From NCBI GenBank assembly GCA_948099385.1, contig CANUEZ040000191.1, forward strand, positions 9,238,001 to 9,302,000: a DNA stretch of 64,000 nt, read 5' to 3'. Origin of the DNA: Fasciola hepatica (taxonomy: Eukaryota > Platyhelminthes > Trematoda > Plagiorchiida > Fasciolidae). Shown here in pieces: positions 1 through 10,706 of the stretch (positions are counted from its first letter, which is position 1; the number at the start of each line of letters is the position of its first letter). The position numbers and the translations under genes are program-made. The notes below the pieces were generated by a model. That model saw only the letters and a list, made by a program, of their open reading frames with translations, ran no database searches and was not told where the DNA came from.

Positions 1-69
1 GTTGTTAAGGTGTTCCATTCACAATGGTTCAGCGGTTGTTGGAGTCCCCGTGGTTGCTCGGTCGATGTG

Positions 70-117
70 CACTGCTGATGAGTCGAGTCCGAACAAGGAT
101 GAAACAGCTGTACAGTG
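70..117 (+). ncRNA. Type I hammerhead ribozyme, first copy, canonical for the array
   Basis: Self-cleaving RNA. Stem I 5' strand CACTG (70-74); core CTGATGA (75-81, C3 to A9); stem II arm 82-100; GAAA (101-104; G12, A13, A14, then A15.1); stem III ACA (104-106) with TGT (109-111) across a GC loop; cleavage base A17 at 112 (triplet GUA); stem I 3' strand CAGTG (113-117). Stem I is the open helix, so this is type I topology, the form usual in animal satellites and retrozymes. Stem II can form GTC (82-84) with GAT (98-100) and a 13-nt loop, or GTCC (87-90) with GGAT (97-100) if a 5-nt insert is tolerated. Cleavage is predicted between 112 and 113, leaving a 2',3'-cyclic phosphate and a 5'-OH as in the family. 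Activity is inferred, not shown. Confidence 0.88.
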
Positions 118-552
118 AGTGCTTCCATGGATTTCAATGCTCAGTTGAGCGTTCAAGCTGCATGATCAATCATATTATACAAATCTATTCTAATCTAATC
201 TAATATAATCTCTTACTACTAATCAATTGCATGCATAGTAAGGAAGCTGTTTAGGTTTATCATTTGGGAATGCGTTGGTTGTACTTAGGCCCCTACAGAG
301 AAGTCATCCATCATAGGAGTCGATCGATGTGCGCGAAGCTGGTTGTACCCATTCAAATTTGAAGCTAGTTTGGGAAGGGTGCTATATCATGTAGTGTAGA
401 TGTTGTACAAAGCGTTGATAGCCATCCCGGATAGACTTGTGTTGTTAAGTTGTTCCATTCACAATGGTTCAGCGGTTGTTGGAGTCCCCGTGGTTGCTCG
501 GTCGATGTGCACTGCTGATGAGTCGAGTCCGAACAAGGATGAAACAGCTGTA
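113..552 (+). other. Predicted self-cleaved RNA monomer, 440 nt (cleavage site to cleavage site)
   Basis: If the + strand is transcribed through two units, the hammerheads at 70-117 and 510-557 would release the segment from 113 to 552. The product would start with CAGTGAGTGC and end with ACAGCTGTA. Such monomers are the substrate for circularisation in retrozyme and viroid-like cycles. The boundaries follow directly from the hammerhead cleavage rule; existence of the RNA is inferred. Confidence 0.6.
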
Positions 553-1394
553 CAGTGAGTGCTTCCATGGATTTCAATGCTCAGTTGAGCGTTCAAGCTG
601 CATGATCAATCATATTATACAAATCTATTCTAATCTAATCTAATCTATTCTCCTACTACTAATCAATTGCATGCATAGTAAGGAAGCTGTGTAGGTTTAT
701 CATTTGGGAATGCGTTGGTTGTACTTAGGCCCATACAGAGAAGTCATCCATCATAAGAGTCGATCGGTGTGCGCGAAGCTGGTTGTTACCATTGAAATTT
801 GAAGCCAGTTTGGGAAGGGTGATATATCATGTAGTGTAGATGTTGAACAAAGCGTTGATAGCCATCCCGGATAGCCTTGTGTTGTTAAGTTGTTCCATTC
901 ACAATGGTTCACCGGTTGTTGGAGTCCTCGTGGTTGCTCGGTCGATGTGCACTGCTGATGAGTCGAGTCCGAACAAGGATGAAACAGCTGTACGGTGAGT
1001 GCTTCCATGGATTTCAATGCTCAGTTGAGCGTTCAAGCTGCATGATCAATCATATTATACAAATCTATTCTAATCTCTTCTAATCTAATCTAATCTCCTA
1101 CTACTAATCAATTGCATGCATAGTAAGGAAGCTGTGTAGGTTTATCATTTGGGAATGACTTGAGTGTACTTAGGCCCCTACAGGGAAGTCATCCATCATA
1201 GGAGCCGATCGATGTGAGCGAAGCTGGTTGTACCCATTCAAATTTGAAGCTAGTTTGGGAAGGGTGCTATATCATGTAGTGTAGATGTTGTACAAAGCGT
1301 TGATAGCCATCCTCGATAGCCTTGTGTTGTTAAGGTGTTCCATTCACAATGGTTCACCGGTTGTTGGAGTCCCCGTGGTTGCTCGGTCGATGTG

Positions 1395-1442
1395 CACTGC
1401 TGATGAGTCGAGTCCGAACAAGGATGTAACAGCTGTACGGTG
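1395..1442 (+). ncRNA. Hammerhead copy with broken core (GAAA to GTAA), probably inactive
   Basis: The second core strand reads GTAA, changing invariant A13 to U. Stem I 3' strand is CGGTG. The same double variant recurs at 4484, 6254 and 8904, so it is an amplified lineage and not an isolated error. Confidence 0.8.
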
Positions 1443-2274
1443 AGTGCTTCCATGGATTTCAATGCTCAGTTGAGCGTTCAAGCTGCATGATCAATCATAT
1501 TATACAAATCTATTCTAATCTAATCTAATATAATCTCTTACTACTAATCAATTGCATGCATAGTAAGGAAGCTGTTTAGGTTTATCATTTGGGAATGCGT
1601 TGGTTGTACTTCGGCCCCTACAGAGAAGTCATCCATCATAGGAGTCGATCGATGTGCGCGAAGCTGGTTGTTACCATTCAAATTTGAAGCTAGTTTGGGA
1701 AGGGTGCTATATCATGTAGTGTAGATGTTGTACAAAGCGTTGATAGCCATCCCGGATATACTTGTGTTGTTAAGTTGTTCCATTCACAATGGTTCAGCGG
1801 TTGTTGGAATCCCCGTGGTTGCTCGGTCGATGTGCACTGCTGATGAGTCGAGTCCGAACAAGGATGAAACAGCTGTACAGTGAGTGCTTCCATGGATTTC
1901 AATGCTCAGTTGAGCGTTCAAGCTGCATGATCAATCATATTATACAAATCTATTCTAATCTAATCTAATCTATTCTCCTACTACTAATCAATTGCATGCA
2001 TAGTAAGGAAGCTGTGTAGGTTTATCATTTGGGAATGCGTTGGTTGTACTTAGGCCCATACAGAGAAGTCATCCATCATAAGAGTCGATCGGTGTGCGCG
2101 AAGCTGGTTGTTACCATTGAAATTTGAAGCCAGTTTGGGAAGGGTGATATATCATGTAGTGTAAATGTTGAACAAAGCGTTGATAGCCATCCCGGATAGC
2201 CTTGTGTTGTTAAGTTGTTCGATTGACAATGGTTCACCGGTTGTTGGAGTCCCCGTGGTTGCTCGGTCGATGTG

Positions 2275-2322
2275 CACTGCTGATGAGTCGAGTCCGAACA
2301 AGGATGAAACAGCTGCACAGTT
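2275..2322 (+). ncRNA. Hammerhead copy with GCA cleavage triplet, probably inactive
   Basis: The cleavage region reads AGCTGCACAGTT. U16.1 is changed to C, which removes the A15.1-U16.1 pair and the NUH requirement, and the last stem I base is also changed (CAGTT). Confidence 0.75.
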
Positions 2323-3000
2323 AGTGCTTCCATGGATTTCAATGCTCAGTTGAGCGTTCAAGCTGCATGATCAATCATATTATACAAATCTATTCTAATC
2401 TAATCTAATATAATCTCTTACTACTAACCAATTGCATGCATAGTAAGGAAGCTGTTTAGGTTTATCATTTGGGAATGCGTTGGTTGTACTTCGGCCCCTA
2501 CAGAGAAGTCATCCATCATAGGAGTCGATCGGTGTGCGCGAAGCTGGTTGTTACCATTGAAATTTGAAGCCAGTTTGGGAAGGGTGATATATCATGTAGT
2601 GTAAATGTTGAACAAAGCGTTGATAGCCATCCCGGATAGACTTGTGTTGTTCAGTTGTTCGATTCACAATGGTTCAGCGGTTAATGGAGTCCTCGTGGTT
2701 GCTCGGTCGATGTGCACTGCTGATGAGTCGAGTCCGAACAAGGATGAAACAGCTGTACGGTGAGTGCTTCCATGGATTTCAATGCTCAGTTGAGCGTTCA
2801 AGCTGCATGATCAATCATATTATACAAATCTATTCTAATCTCTTCTAATCTAATCTAATCTCCTACTACTAATCAATTGCATGCATAGTAAGGAAGCTGT
2901 GTAGGTTTATCATTTGGGAATGACTTGAGTGTACTTAGGCCCCTACAGGGAAGTCATCCATCATAGGAGCCGATCGATGTGAGCGAAGCTGGTTGTACCC

Positions 3001-3014
3001 ATTCAAATTTGAAG
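3001..3014. repeat. Perfect 12-bp palindrome TTCAAATTTGAA (exemplar)
   Basis: ATTCAAATTTGAAG contains a perfect palindrome. About half of the units carry TTGAAATTTGAA instead, breaking it by one C-to-G change. The two states alternate along the array and serve as a useful unit marker. Confidence 0.8.
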
Positions 3015-4478
3015 CTAGTTTGGGAAGGGTGCTATATCATGTAGTGTAGATGTTGTACAAAGCGTTGATAGCCATCCCGGATAGCCTTGTGTTGTTAAGG
3101 TGTTCCATTCAAAATGGTTCAGCGGTTGTTGGAGTCCCCGTGGTTGCTCGGTCGATGTGCACTGCTGATGAGTCGAGTCCGAACAAGGATGAAACAGCTG
3201 TACAGTGAGTGCTTCCATGGATTTCAATGCTCAGTTGAGCGTTCAAGCTGCATGATCAATCATATTATACAAATCTATTCTAATCTAATATAATATAATC
3301 TCTTACTACTAATCAATTGCATGCATAGTAAGGAAGCTGTTTAGGTTTATCATTTGGGAATGCGTTGGTTGTACTTAGGCCCCTACAGGGAAGTCATCCA
3401 TCATAGGAGTCGATCGGTGTGCGCGAAGCTGGTTGTTACCATTGAAATTTGAAGCCAGTTTGGGAACGGTGCTATATCATGTAGTGTAAATGTTGAACAA
3501 AGCGTTGATAGCCATCCCGGATAGCCTTGTGTTGTTAAGTTGTTCGATTCACAATGGTTCAGCGGTTGTTGGAATCCCCGTGGTTGCTCGGTCGATGTGC
3601 ACTGCTGATGAGTCGAGTCCGAACAAGGATGAAACAGCTGTACGGTGAGTGCTTCCATGGATTTCAATGCTCAGTTGAGCGTTCAAGCTGCATGATCAAT
3701 CATATTATACAAATCTATTCTAATCTAATCTAATCTAATCTCTTACTACTAATCAATTGCATGCATAGTAAGGAAGCTGTTTAGGTTTATCATTTGGGAA
3801 TGCGTTGGTTGTACTTCGGCCCCTACAGAGAAGTCATCCATCATAGGAGTCGATCGATGTGCGCGAAGCTGGTTGTACCCATTCAAATTTGAAGCTAGTT
3901 TGGGAAGGGTGCTATATCATGTAGTGTAGATGTTGTACAAAGCGTTGATAGCCACCCGGATATACTTGTGTTGTTAAGTTGTTCGATTCACAATGGTTCA
4001 GCGGTTGTTGGAATCCCCGTGGTTGCTCGGTCGATGTGCACTGCTGATGAGTCGAGTCCGAACAAGGATGAAACAGCTGTACAGTGAGTGCTTCCATGGA
4101 TTTCAATGCTCAGTTGAGCGTTCAAGCTGCATGATCAATCATATTATACAAATCTATTCTAATCTAATCTAATCTATTCTCCTACTACTAATCAATTGCA
4201 TGCATAGTAAGGAAGCTGTGTAGGTTTATCATTTGGGAATGCGTTGGTTGTACTTAGGCCCATACAGAGAAGTCATCCATCATAAGAGTCGATCGGTGTG
4301 CGCGAAGCTGGTTGTTACCATTGAAATTTGAAGCCAGTTTGGGAAGGGTGATATATCATGTAGTGTAGATGTTGAACAAAGCGTTGATAGCCATCCCGGA
4401 TAGCCTTGTGTTGTTAAGTTGTTCCATTCACAATGGTTCAGCGGTTGTTGGAGTCCCCGTGGTTGCTCGGTCGATGTG

Positions 4479-4526
4479 CACTGCTGATGAGTCGAGTCCG
4501 AACAAGGATGTAACAGCTGTACGGTG
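4479..4526 (+). ncRNA. Hammerhead copy with GTAA core, probably inactive
   Basis: A13-to-U variant with CGGTG stem I, second member of the lineage first seen at 1400. Confidence 0.8.
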
Positions 4527-6248
4527 AGTGCTTCCATGGATTTCAATGCTCAGTTGAGCGTTCAAGCTGCATGATCAATCATATTATACAAATCTATTCT
4601 AATCTAATCTAATATAATCTCTTACTACTAACCAATTGCATGCATAGTAAGGAAGCTGTTTAGGTTTATCATTTGGGAATGCGTTGGTTGTACTTCGGCC
4701 CCTACAGAGAAGTCATCCATCATAGGAGTCGATCGGTGTGCGCGAAGCTGGTTGTTACCATTGAAATTTGAAGCCAGTTTTGGAACGGTATTATATCATG
4801 TAGTGTAAATGTTGAACAAAGCGTTGATAGCCATCCCGGATAGACTTGTGTTGTTCAGTTGTTCGATTCACAATGGTTCAGCGGTTGTTGGAGTCCTCGT
4901 GGTTGCTCGGTCGATGTGCACTGCTGATGAGTCGAGTCCGAACAAGGATGAAACAGCTGTACGGTGAGTGCTTCCATGGATTTCAATGCTCAGTTGAGCG
5001 TTCAAGCTGCATGATCAATCATATTATACAAATCTATTCTAATCTCTTCTAATCTAATCTAATCTCCTACTACTAATCAATTGCATGCATAGTAAGGAAG
5101 CTGTGTAGGTTTATCATTTGGGAATGACTTGAGTGTACTTAGGCCCCTACAGGGAAGTCATCCATCATAGGAGCCGATCGATGTGAGCGAAGCTGGTTGT
5201 ACCCATTCAAATTTGAAGCTAGTTTGGGAAGGGTGCTATATCATGTAGTGTAGATGTTGTACAAAGCGTTGATAGCCATCCCGGATAGCCTTGTGTTGTT
5301 AAGGTGTTCCATTCAAAATGGTTCAGCGGTTGTTGGAGTCCCCGTGGTTGCTCGGTCGATGTGCACTGCTGATGAGTCGAGTCCGAACAAGGATGAAACA
5401 GCTGTACAGTGAGTGCTTCCATGGATTTCAATGCTCAGTTGAGCGTTCAAGCTGCATGATCAATCATATTATACAAATCTATTCTATTCTAATCTAATCT
5501 AATATAATCTCTTACTACTAATCAATTGCATGCATAGTAAGGAAGCTGTTTAGGTTTATCATTTGGGAATGCGTTGGTTGTACTTAGGCCCCTACAGAGA
5601 AGTCATCCATCATAGGAGTCGATCGGTGTGCGCGAAGCTGGTTGTTACCATTGAAATTTGAAGCCAGTTTGGGAAGGGTGCTATATCATGTAGTGTAAAT
5701 GTTGAACAAAGCGTTGATAGCCATCCCGGATAGCCTTGTGTTGTTAAGTTGATCGATTCACAATGGTTCAGCGGTTGTTGGAATCCCCGTGGTTGCTCGG
5801 TCGATGTGCACTGCTGATGAGTCGAGTCCGAACAAGGATGAAACAGCTGTACAGTGAGTGCTTCCATGGATTTCAATGCTCAGTTGAGCGTTCAAGCTGC
5901 ATGATCAATCATATTATACAAATCTATTCTAATCTAATCTAATCTAATCTCCTACTACTAATCAATTGCATGCATAGTAAGTAAGCTGTGTAGGTTTATC
6001 ATTTGGGAATGCGTTGGTTGTACTTAGGCCCCTACAGAGAAGTCATCCATCATAAGAGTCGAACGGTGTGCGCGAAGCTGGTTGTTACCATTGAAATTTG
6101 AAGCCAGTTTGGGAAGGGTGCTATATGATGTAGTGTAGATGTTGAACAAAGCGTTGATAGCCATCCCGGATAGCCTTGTGTTGTTAAGTTGTTCGATTCA
6201 CAATGGTTCACCGGTTGTTGGAGTCCCCGTGGTTGCTCGGTCGATGTG

Positions 6249-6296
6249 CACTGCTGATGAGTCGAGTCCGAACAAGGATGTAACAGCTGTACGGTG
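6249..6296 (+). ncRNA. Hammerhead copy with GTAA core, probably inactive
   Basis: A13-to-U variant with CGGTG stem I, 1770 bp after the 4484 copy, which matches the local 4-unit block period. Confidence 0.8.
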
Positions 6297-8898
6297 AGTG
6301 CTTCCATGGATTTCAATGCTCAGTTGAGCGTTCAAGCTGCATGATCAATCATATTATACAAATCTATTCTAATCTAATCTAATATAATCTCTTACTACTA
6401 ACCAATTGCATGCATAGTAAGGAAGCTGTTTAGGTTTATCATTTGGGAATGCGTTGGTTGTACTTCGGCCCCTACAGAGAAGTCATCCATCATAGGAGTC
6501 GATCGGTGTGCGCGAAGCTGGTTGTTACCATTGAAATTTGAAGCCAGTTTGGGAAGGGTGCTATATCATGTAGTGTAAATGTTGAACAAAGCGTTGATAG
6601 CCATCCCGGATAGACTTGTGTTGTTCAGTTGTTCGATTCACAATGGTTCAGCGGTTGTTGGAGTCCTCGTGGTTGCTCGGTCGATGTGCACTGCTGATGA
6701 GTCGAGTCCGAACAAGGATGAAACAGCTGTACGGTGAGTGCTTCCATGGATTTCAATGCTCAGTTGAGCGTTCAAGCTGCATGATCAATCATATTATACA
6801 AATCTATTCTAATCTCTTCTAATCTAATCTAATCTCCTACTACTAATCAATTGCATGCATAGTAAGGAAGCTGTGTAGGTTTATCATTTGGGAATGACTT
6901 GAGTGTACTTAGGCCCCTACAGGGAAGTCATCCATCATAGGAGCCGATCGATGTGAGCGAAGCTGGTTGTACCCATTCAAATTTGAAGCTAGTTTGGGAA
7001 GGGTGCTATATCATGTAGTGTAGATGTTGAACAAAGCGTTGATAGCCATCCCCGATAGCCTTGTGTTGTTAAGGTGTTCCATTCACAATGGTTCAGCGGT
7101 TGTTGGAGTCCTCGTGGTTGCTCGGTCGATGTGCACTGCTGATGAGTCGAGTCCGAACAAGGATGAAACAGCTGTACGGTGAGTGCTTCCATGGATTTCA
7201 ATGCTCAGTTGAGCGTTCAAGCTGCATGATCAATCATATTATACAAATCTATTCTAATCTAATCTAATATAATCTCTTACTACTAATCAATTGCTTGCAT
7301 AGTAAGGAAGCTGTTTAGGTTTATCATTTGGGAATGCGTTGGTTGTACTTAGGCCCCTACAGGGAAGTCATCCATCATAGGAGTCGATCGGTGTGCGCGA
7401 AGCTGGTTGTTACCATTGAAATTTGAAGCCAGTTTGGGAAGGGTGCTATATCATGTAGTGTAGATGTTGAACAAAGCGTTGATAGCCATCCCGGATAGCC
7501 TTGTGTTGTAAAGTTGTTAGATTCACAATGGATCAGCGGTTGTTGGAGTCCCCGTGGTTGCTCGGTCGATGTGCACTGCTGATGAGTCGAGTCCGAACAA
7601 GGATGAAACAGCTGTACGGTGAGTGCTTCCATGGATTTCAATGCTCAGTTGAGCGTTCAAGCTGCATGATCAATCATATTATACAAATCTATTCTAATCT
7701 AATCTAATCTAATCTCTTACTACTAATCAATTGCATGCATAGTAGGGGAGCTGTGTAGGTTTATCATTTGGGAATGACTTGAGTGTACTTAGGCCCCTAC
7801 AGGGAAGTCATCCATCATAGGAGTCGATCGGTGTGCGCGAAGCTGGTTGTACCCATTCAAATTTGAAGCTAGTTTGGGAAGGGTGCTATATCATGTTGTG
7901 TAGATGTTGTACAAAGCGTTGATAGCCATCCCGGATAGCCTTGTGTTGTTAAGGTGTTCCATTCACAATGGTTCAGCGGTTGTTGGAGTCCTCGTGGTTG
8001 CTCGGTCGATGTGCACTGCTGATGAGTCGAGTCCGAACAAGGATGAAACAGCTGTACGGTGAGTGCTTCCATGGATTTCAATGCTCAGTTGAGCGTTCAA
8101 GCTGCATGATCAATCATATTATACAAATCTATTCTAATCTAATCTAATCTAATCTAATTTCCTACTACTAATCAATTGCATGCATAGTAAGGAAGCTGTG
8201 TAGGTTTATCATTTGAGAATGCGTTGGTTGTACTTAGGCCCCTACAGAGAAGTCATCCATCATAGGAGTCGATCGGTGTGCGCGAAGCTTGTTGTTACCA
8301 TTGAAATTTGAAGCCAGTTTGGAAACGGTGCTATATCATGTAGTGTAGATGTTGAACAAAGCGTTGATAGCCATCCCGGATAGCCTTGTGTTGTTAAGTT
8401 GTTCGATTCACAATGGTTCAGCGGTTGTTGGAATCCCCGTGGTTGCTCGGTCGATGTGCACTGCTGATGAGTCGAGTCCGAACAAGGATGAAACAGCTGT
8501 ACAGTGAGTGCTTCCATGGATTTCAATGCTCAGTTGAGCGTTCAAGCTGCATGATCAATCATATTATACAAATCTATTCTAATCTTATCAAATCTAATCT
8601 CCTACTACTAATCAATTGCATGCATAGTAAGGAAGCTGTGTAGGTTTATCATTTGGGAATGCGTTGGTTGTACTTAGGCAACTACAGGGAAGTCATTCAT
8701 CATATGAGTCGATCGATGTGCGCGAAGCTGGTTGTTACCATTCAAATTTGAAGCCAGTTTGGGAAGGGTGCTATATCATGTAGTGTAAATGTTGAACAAA
8801 GCGTTGATAGCCATCCCGGATAGACTTGTGTTGTTCAGTTGTTCCATTCACAATGGTTCACCGGTTGTTGGAGTCCCCGTGGTTGCTCGGTCGATGTG

Positions 8899-8946
8899 CA
8901 CTGCTGATGAGTCGAGTCCGAACAAGGATGTAACAGCTGTACGGTG
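8899..8946 (+). ncRNA. Hammerhead copy with GTAA core, probably inactive
   Basis: Last member of the A13-to-U lineage. Its unit also shares the GTTGTTCAGTTG segment (near 8832) with the block copies near 2647, 4851 and 6621. Confidence 0.8.
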
Positions 8947-10658
8947 AGTGCTTCCATGGATTTCAATGCTCAGTTGAGCGTTCAAGCTGCATGATCAATC
9001 ATATTATACAAATCTATTCTAATCTAATCTAATATAATCTCTTACTACTAATCAATTGCTTGCATAGTAAGGAAGCTGTTTAGGTTTATCATTTGGGAAT
9101 GCGTTGGTTGTACTTCGGCCCCTACAGAGAAGTCATCCATCATAGGAGTCGATCGGTGTGCGCGAAGCTGGTTGTTACCATTGAAATTTGAAGCCAGTTT
9201 GGGAAGGGTGCTATATCATGTAGTGTAAATGTTGAACAAAGCGTTGATAGCCATCCCGGATAGCCTTGTGTTGTTAAGTTGTTCGATTCACAATGGTTCA
9301 GCGGTTGTTGGAGTCCTCGTGGTTGCTCGGTCGATGTGCACTGCTGATGAGTCGAGTCCGAACAAGGATGAAACAGCTGTACGGTGAGTGCTTCCATGGA
9401 TTTCAATGCTCAGTTGAGCGTTCAAGTTGCATGATCAATCATATTATACAAATCTTTTCTAATCTCTTCTAATCTAATCTCCTACTACTAATCAATTGCA
9501 TGCATAGTAAGGAAGCTTTGTAGGTTTATCATTTGGGAATGACTTGAGTGTACTTAGGCCCCTACAGGGAAGTCATCCATCATAGGAGTCGATCGGTGTG
9601 CGCGAAGCTGGTTGTTACCATTGAAATTTGAAGCCAGTTTGGGAAGGGTGCTATATCATGTAGTGTAGATGTTGAACAAAGCGTTGATAGCCATCCCGGA
9701 TAGCCTTGTGTTGTTAAGTTGTTCGATTCACAATGGTTCAGCGGTTGTTGGAGTCCCCGTGGTTGCTCGGTCGATGTGCACTGCTGATGAGTCGAGTCCG
9801 AACAAGGATGAAACAGCTGTACGGTGAGTGCTTCCATGGATTTCAATGCTCAGTTGAGCGTTCAAGCTGCATGATCAATCATATTATACAAATCTATTCT
9901 AAACTAATCTAATATAATCTCTTACTACTAATCAATTGCATGCATAGTAAGGAAGCTGTGTAGGTTTATCATTTGGGAATGACTTGAGTGTACTTTGGCC
10001 CGTACAGATAAGTCATCCATCATAGGATTTGATCGGTTTTCGCGAAGCTGGTTGTTACCATTCAAATTTGAAGCCAGTTTGGGAAGGGTGCTATATCATG
10101 TAGTGTAGATGTTGAACAAAGCGTTGATAGCCATCCCGGATAGCCTTGTGTTGTTAGGTTGTTAGATTCACAATGGTTCAGCGGTTGTTGGAGTCCCCGT
10201 GGTTGCTCGGTCGATGTGCACTGCTGATGAGTCGAGTCCGAACAAGGATGAAACAGCTGTACAGTGAGTGCTTCCATGGATTTCAATGCTCAGTTGAGCG
10301 TTCAAGCTACATGATTAATCATATTATACAAATCTATTCTAATCTAATCAAATATAATCTCCTACTACTCATCAATTGCATGCATAGTAAGGAAGCTGTG
10401 TAGGTTAATCATTTGGGAATGCGTTGGTTGTACTTAGGCCCCTACAGAGAAGTCATCCATCATAGGAGTCGATCGGTGTGCGCGAAGCTGGTTGTTACTA
10501 TTCAAATTTGAAGCCAATATGGGAAAGGTGCTATATCATGTAGTGTAAATATTAAACAAAGCGTTGATAGCCATCCCGGATAGCCTTGTGTTGTAAAGTT
10601 GTTAGATTCACAATGGTTCAGCAGTTGTTGGAGTCCCCGTGGTTGCTCGGTCGATGTG

Positions 10659-10706
10659 CACTGCTGATGAGTTGAGTCCGTACAAGGATGAAACAGCTGT
10701 ACAGTG
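10659..10706 (+). ncRNA. Hammerhead copy with weakened stem II
   Basis: Stem II begins GTTGAGTCC and the loop has GTACAAGG, so the first-register stem would be GUU/GAU with two G-U wobbles. Core residues and the GUA triplet are intact. Confidence 0.7.

Larger units (their letters stand above)
2340..7210 (+). repeat. Higher-order blocks of 4-5 units (periods 2204 and 1770 bp)
   Basis: Units with ribozymes at 2720, 4924 and 6694 share GTTGTTCAGTTGTTCG, the CCTCGTGG segment, the CTCTTC-interrupted tract and a following ACTTGAGTGTACTTAGG middle block. Neighbouring units repeat in the same order, so multi-unit blocks were duplicated with one unit gained or lost between rounds. Confidence 0.75.

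Noticed and set aside
180..235. Telomere-like repeat (TCTAA; reverse complement TTAGA)
   Set aside because: It resembles but is not TTAGG or TTAGGG, is short, interrupted, and embedded in every unit, so it is a microsatellite inside the satellite.
392..480. tRNA gene or tRNA-derived SINE head suggested by A- and B-box-like motifs
   Set aside because: No acceptor-stem pairing, anticodon stem or normal tRNA spacing is visible; kept only as a low-confidence promoter candidate.
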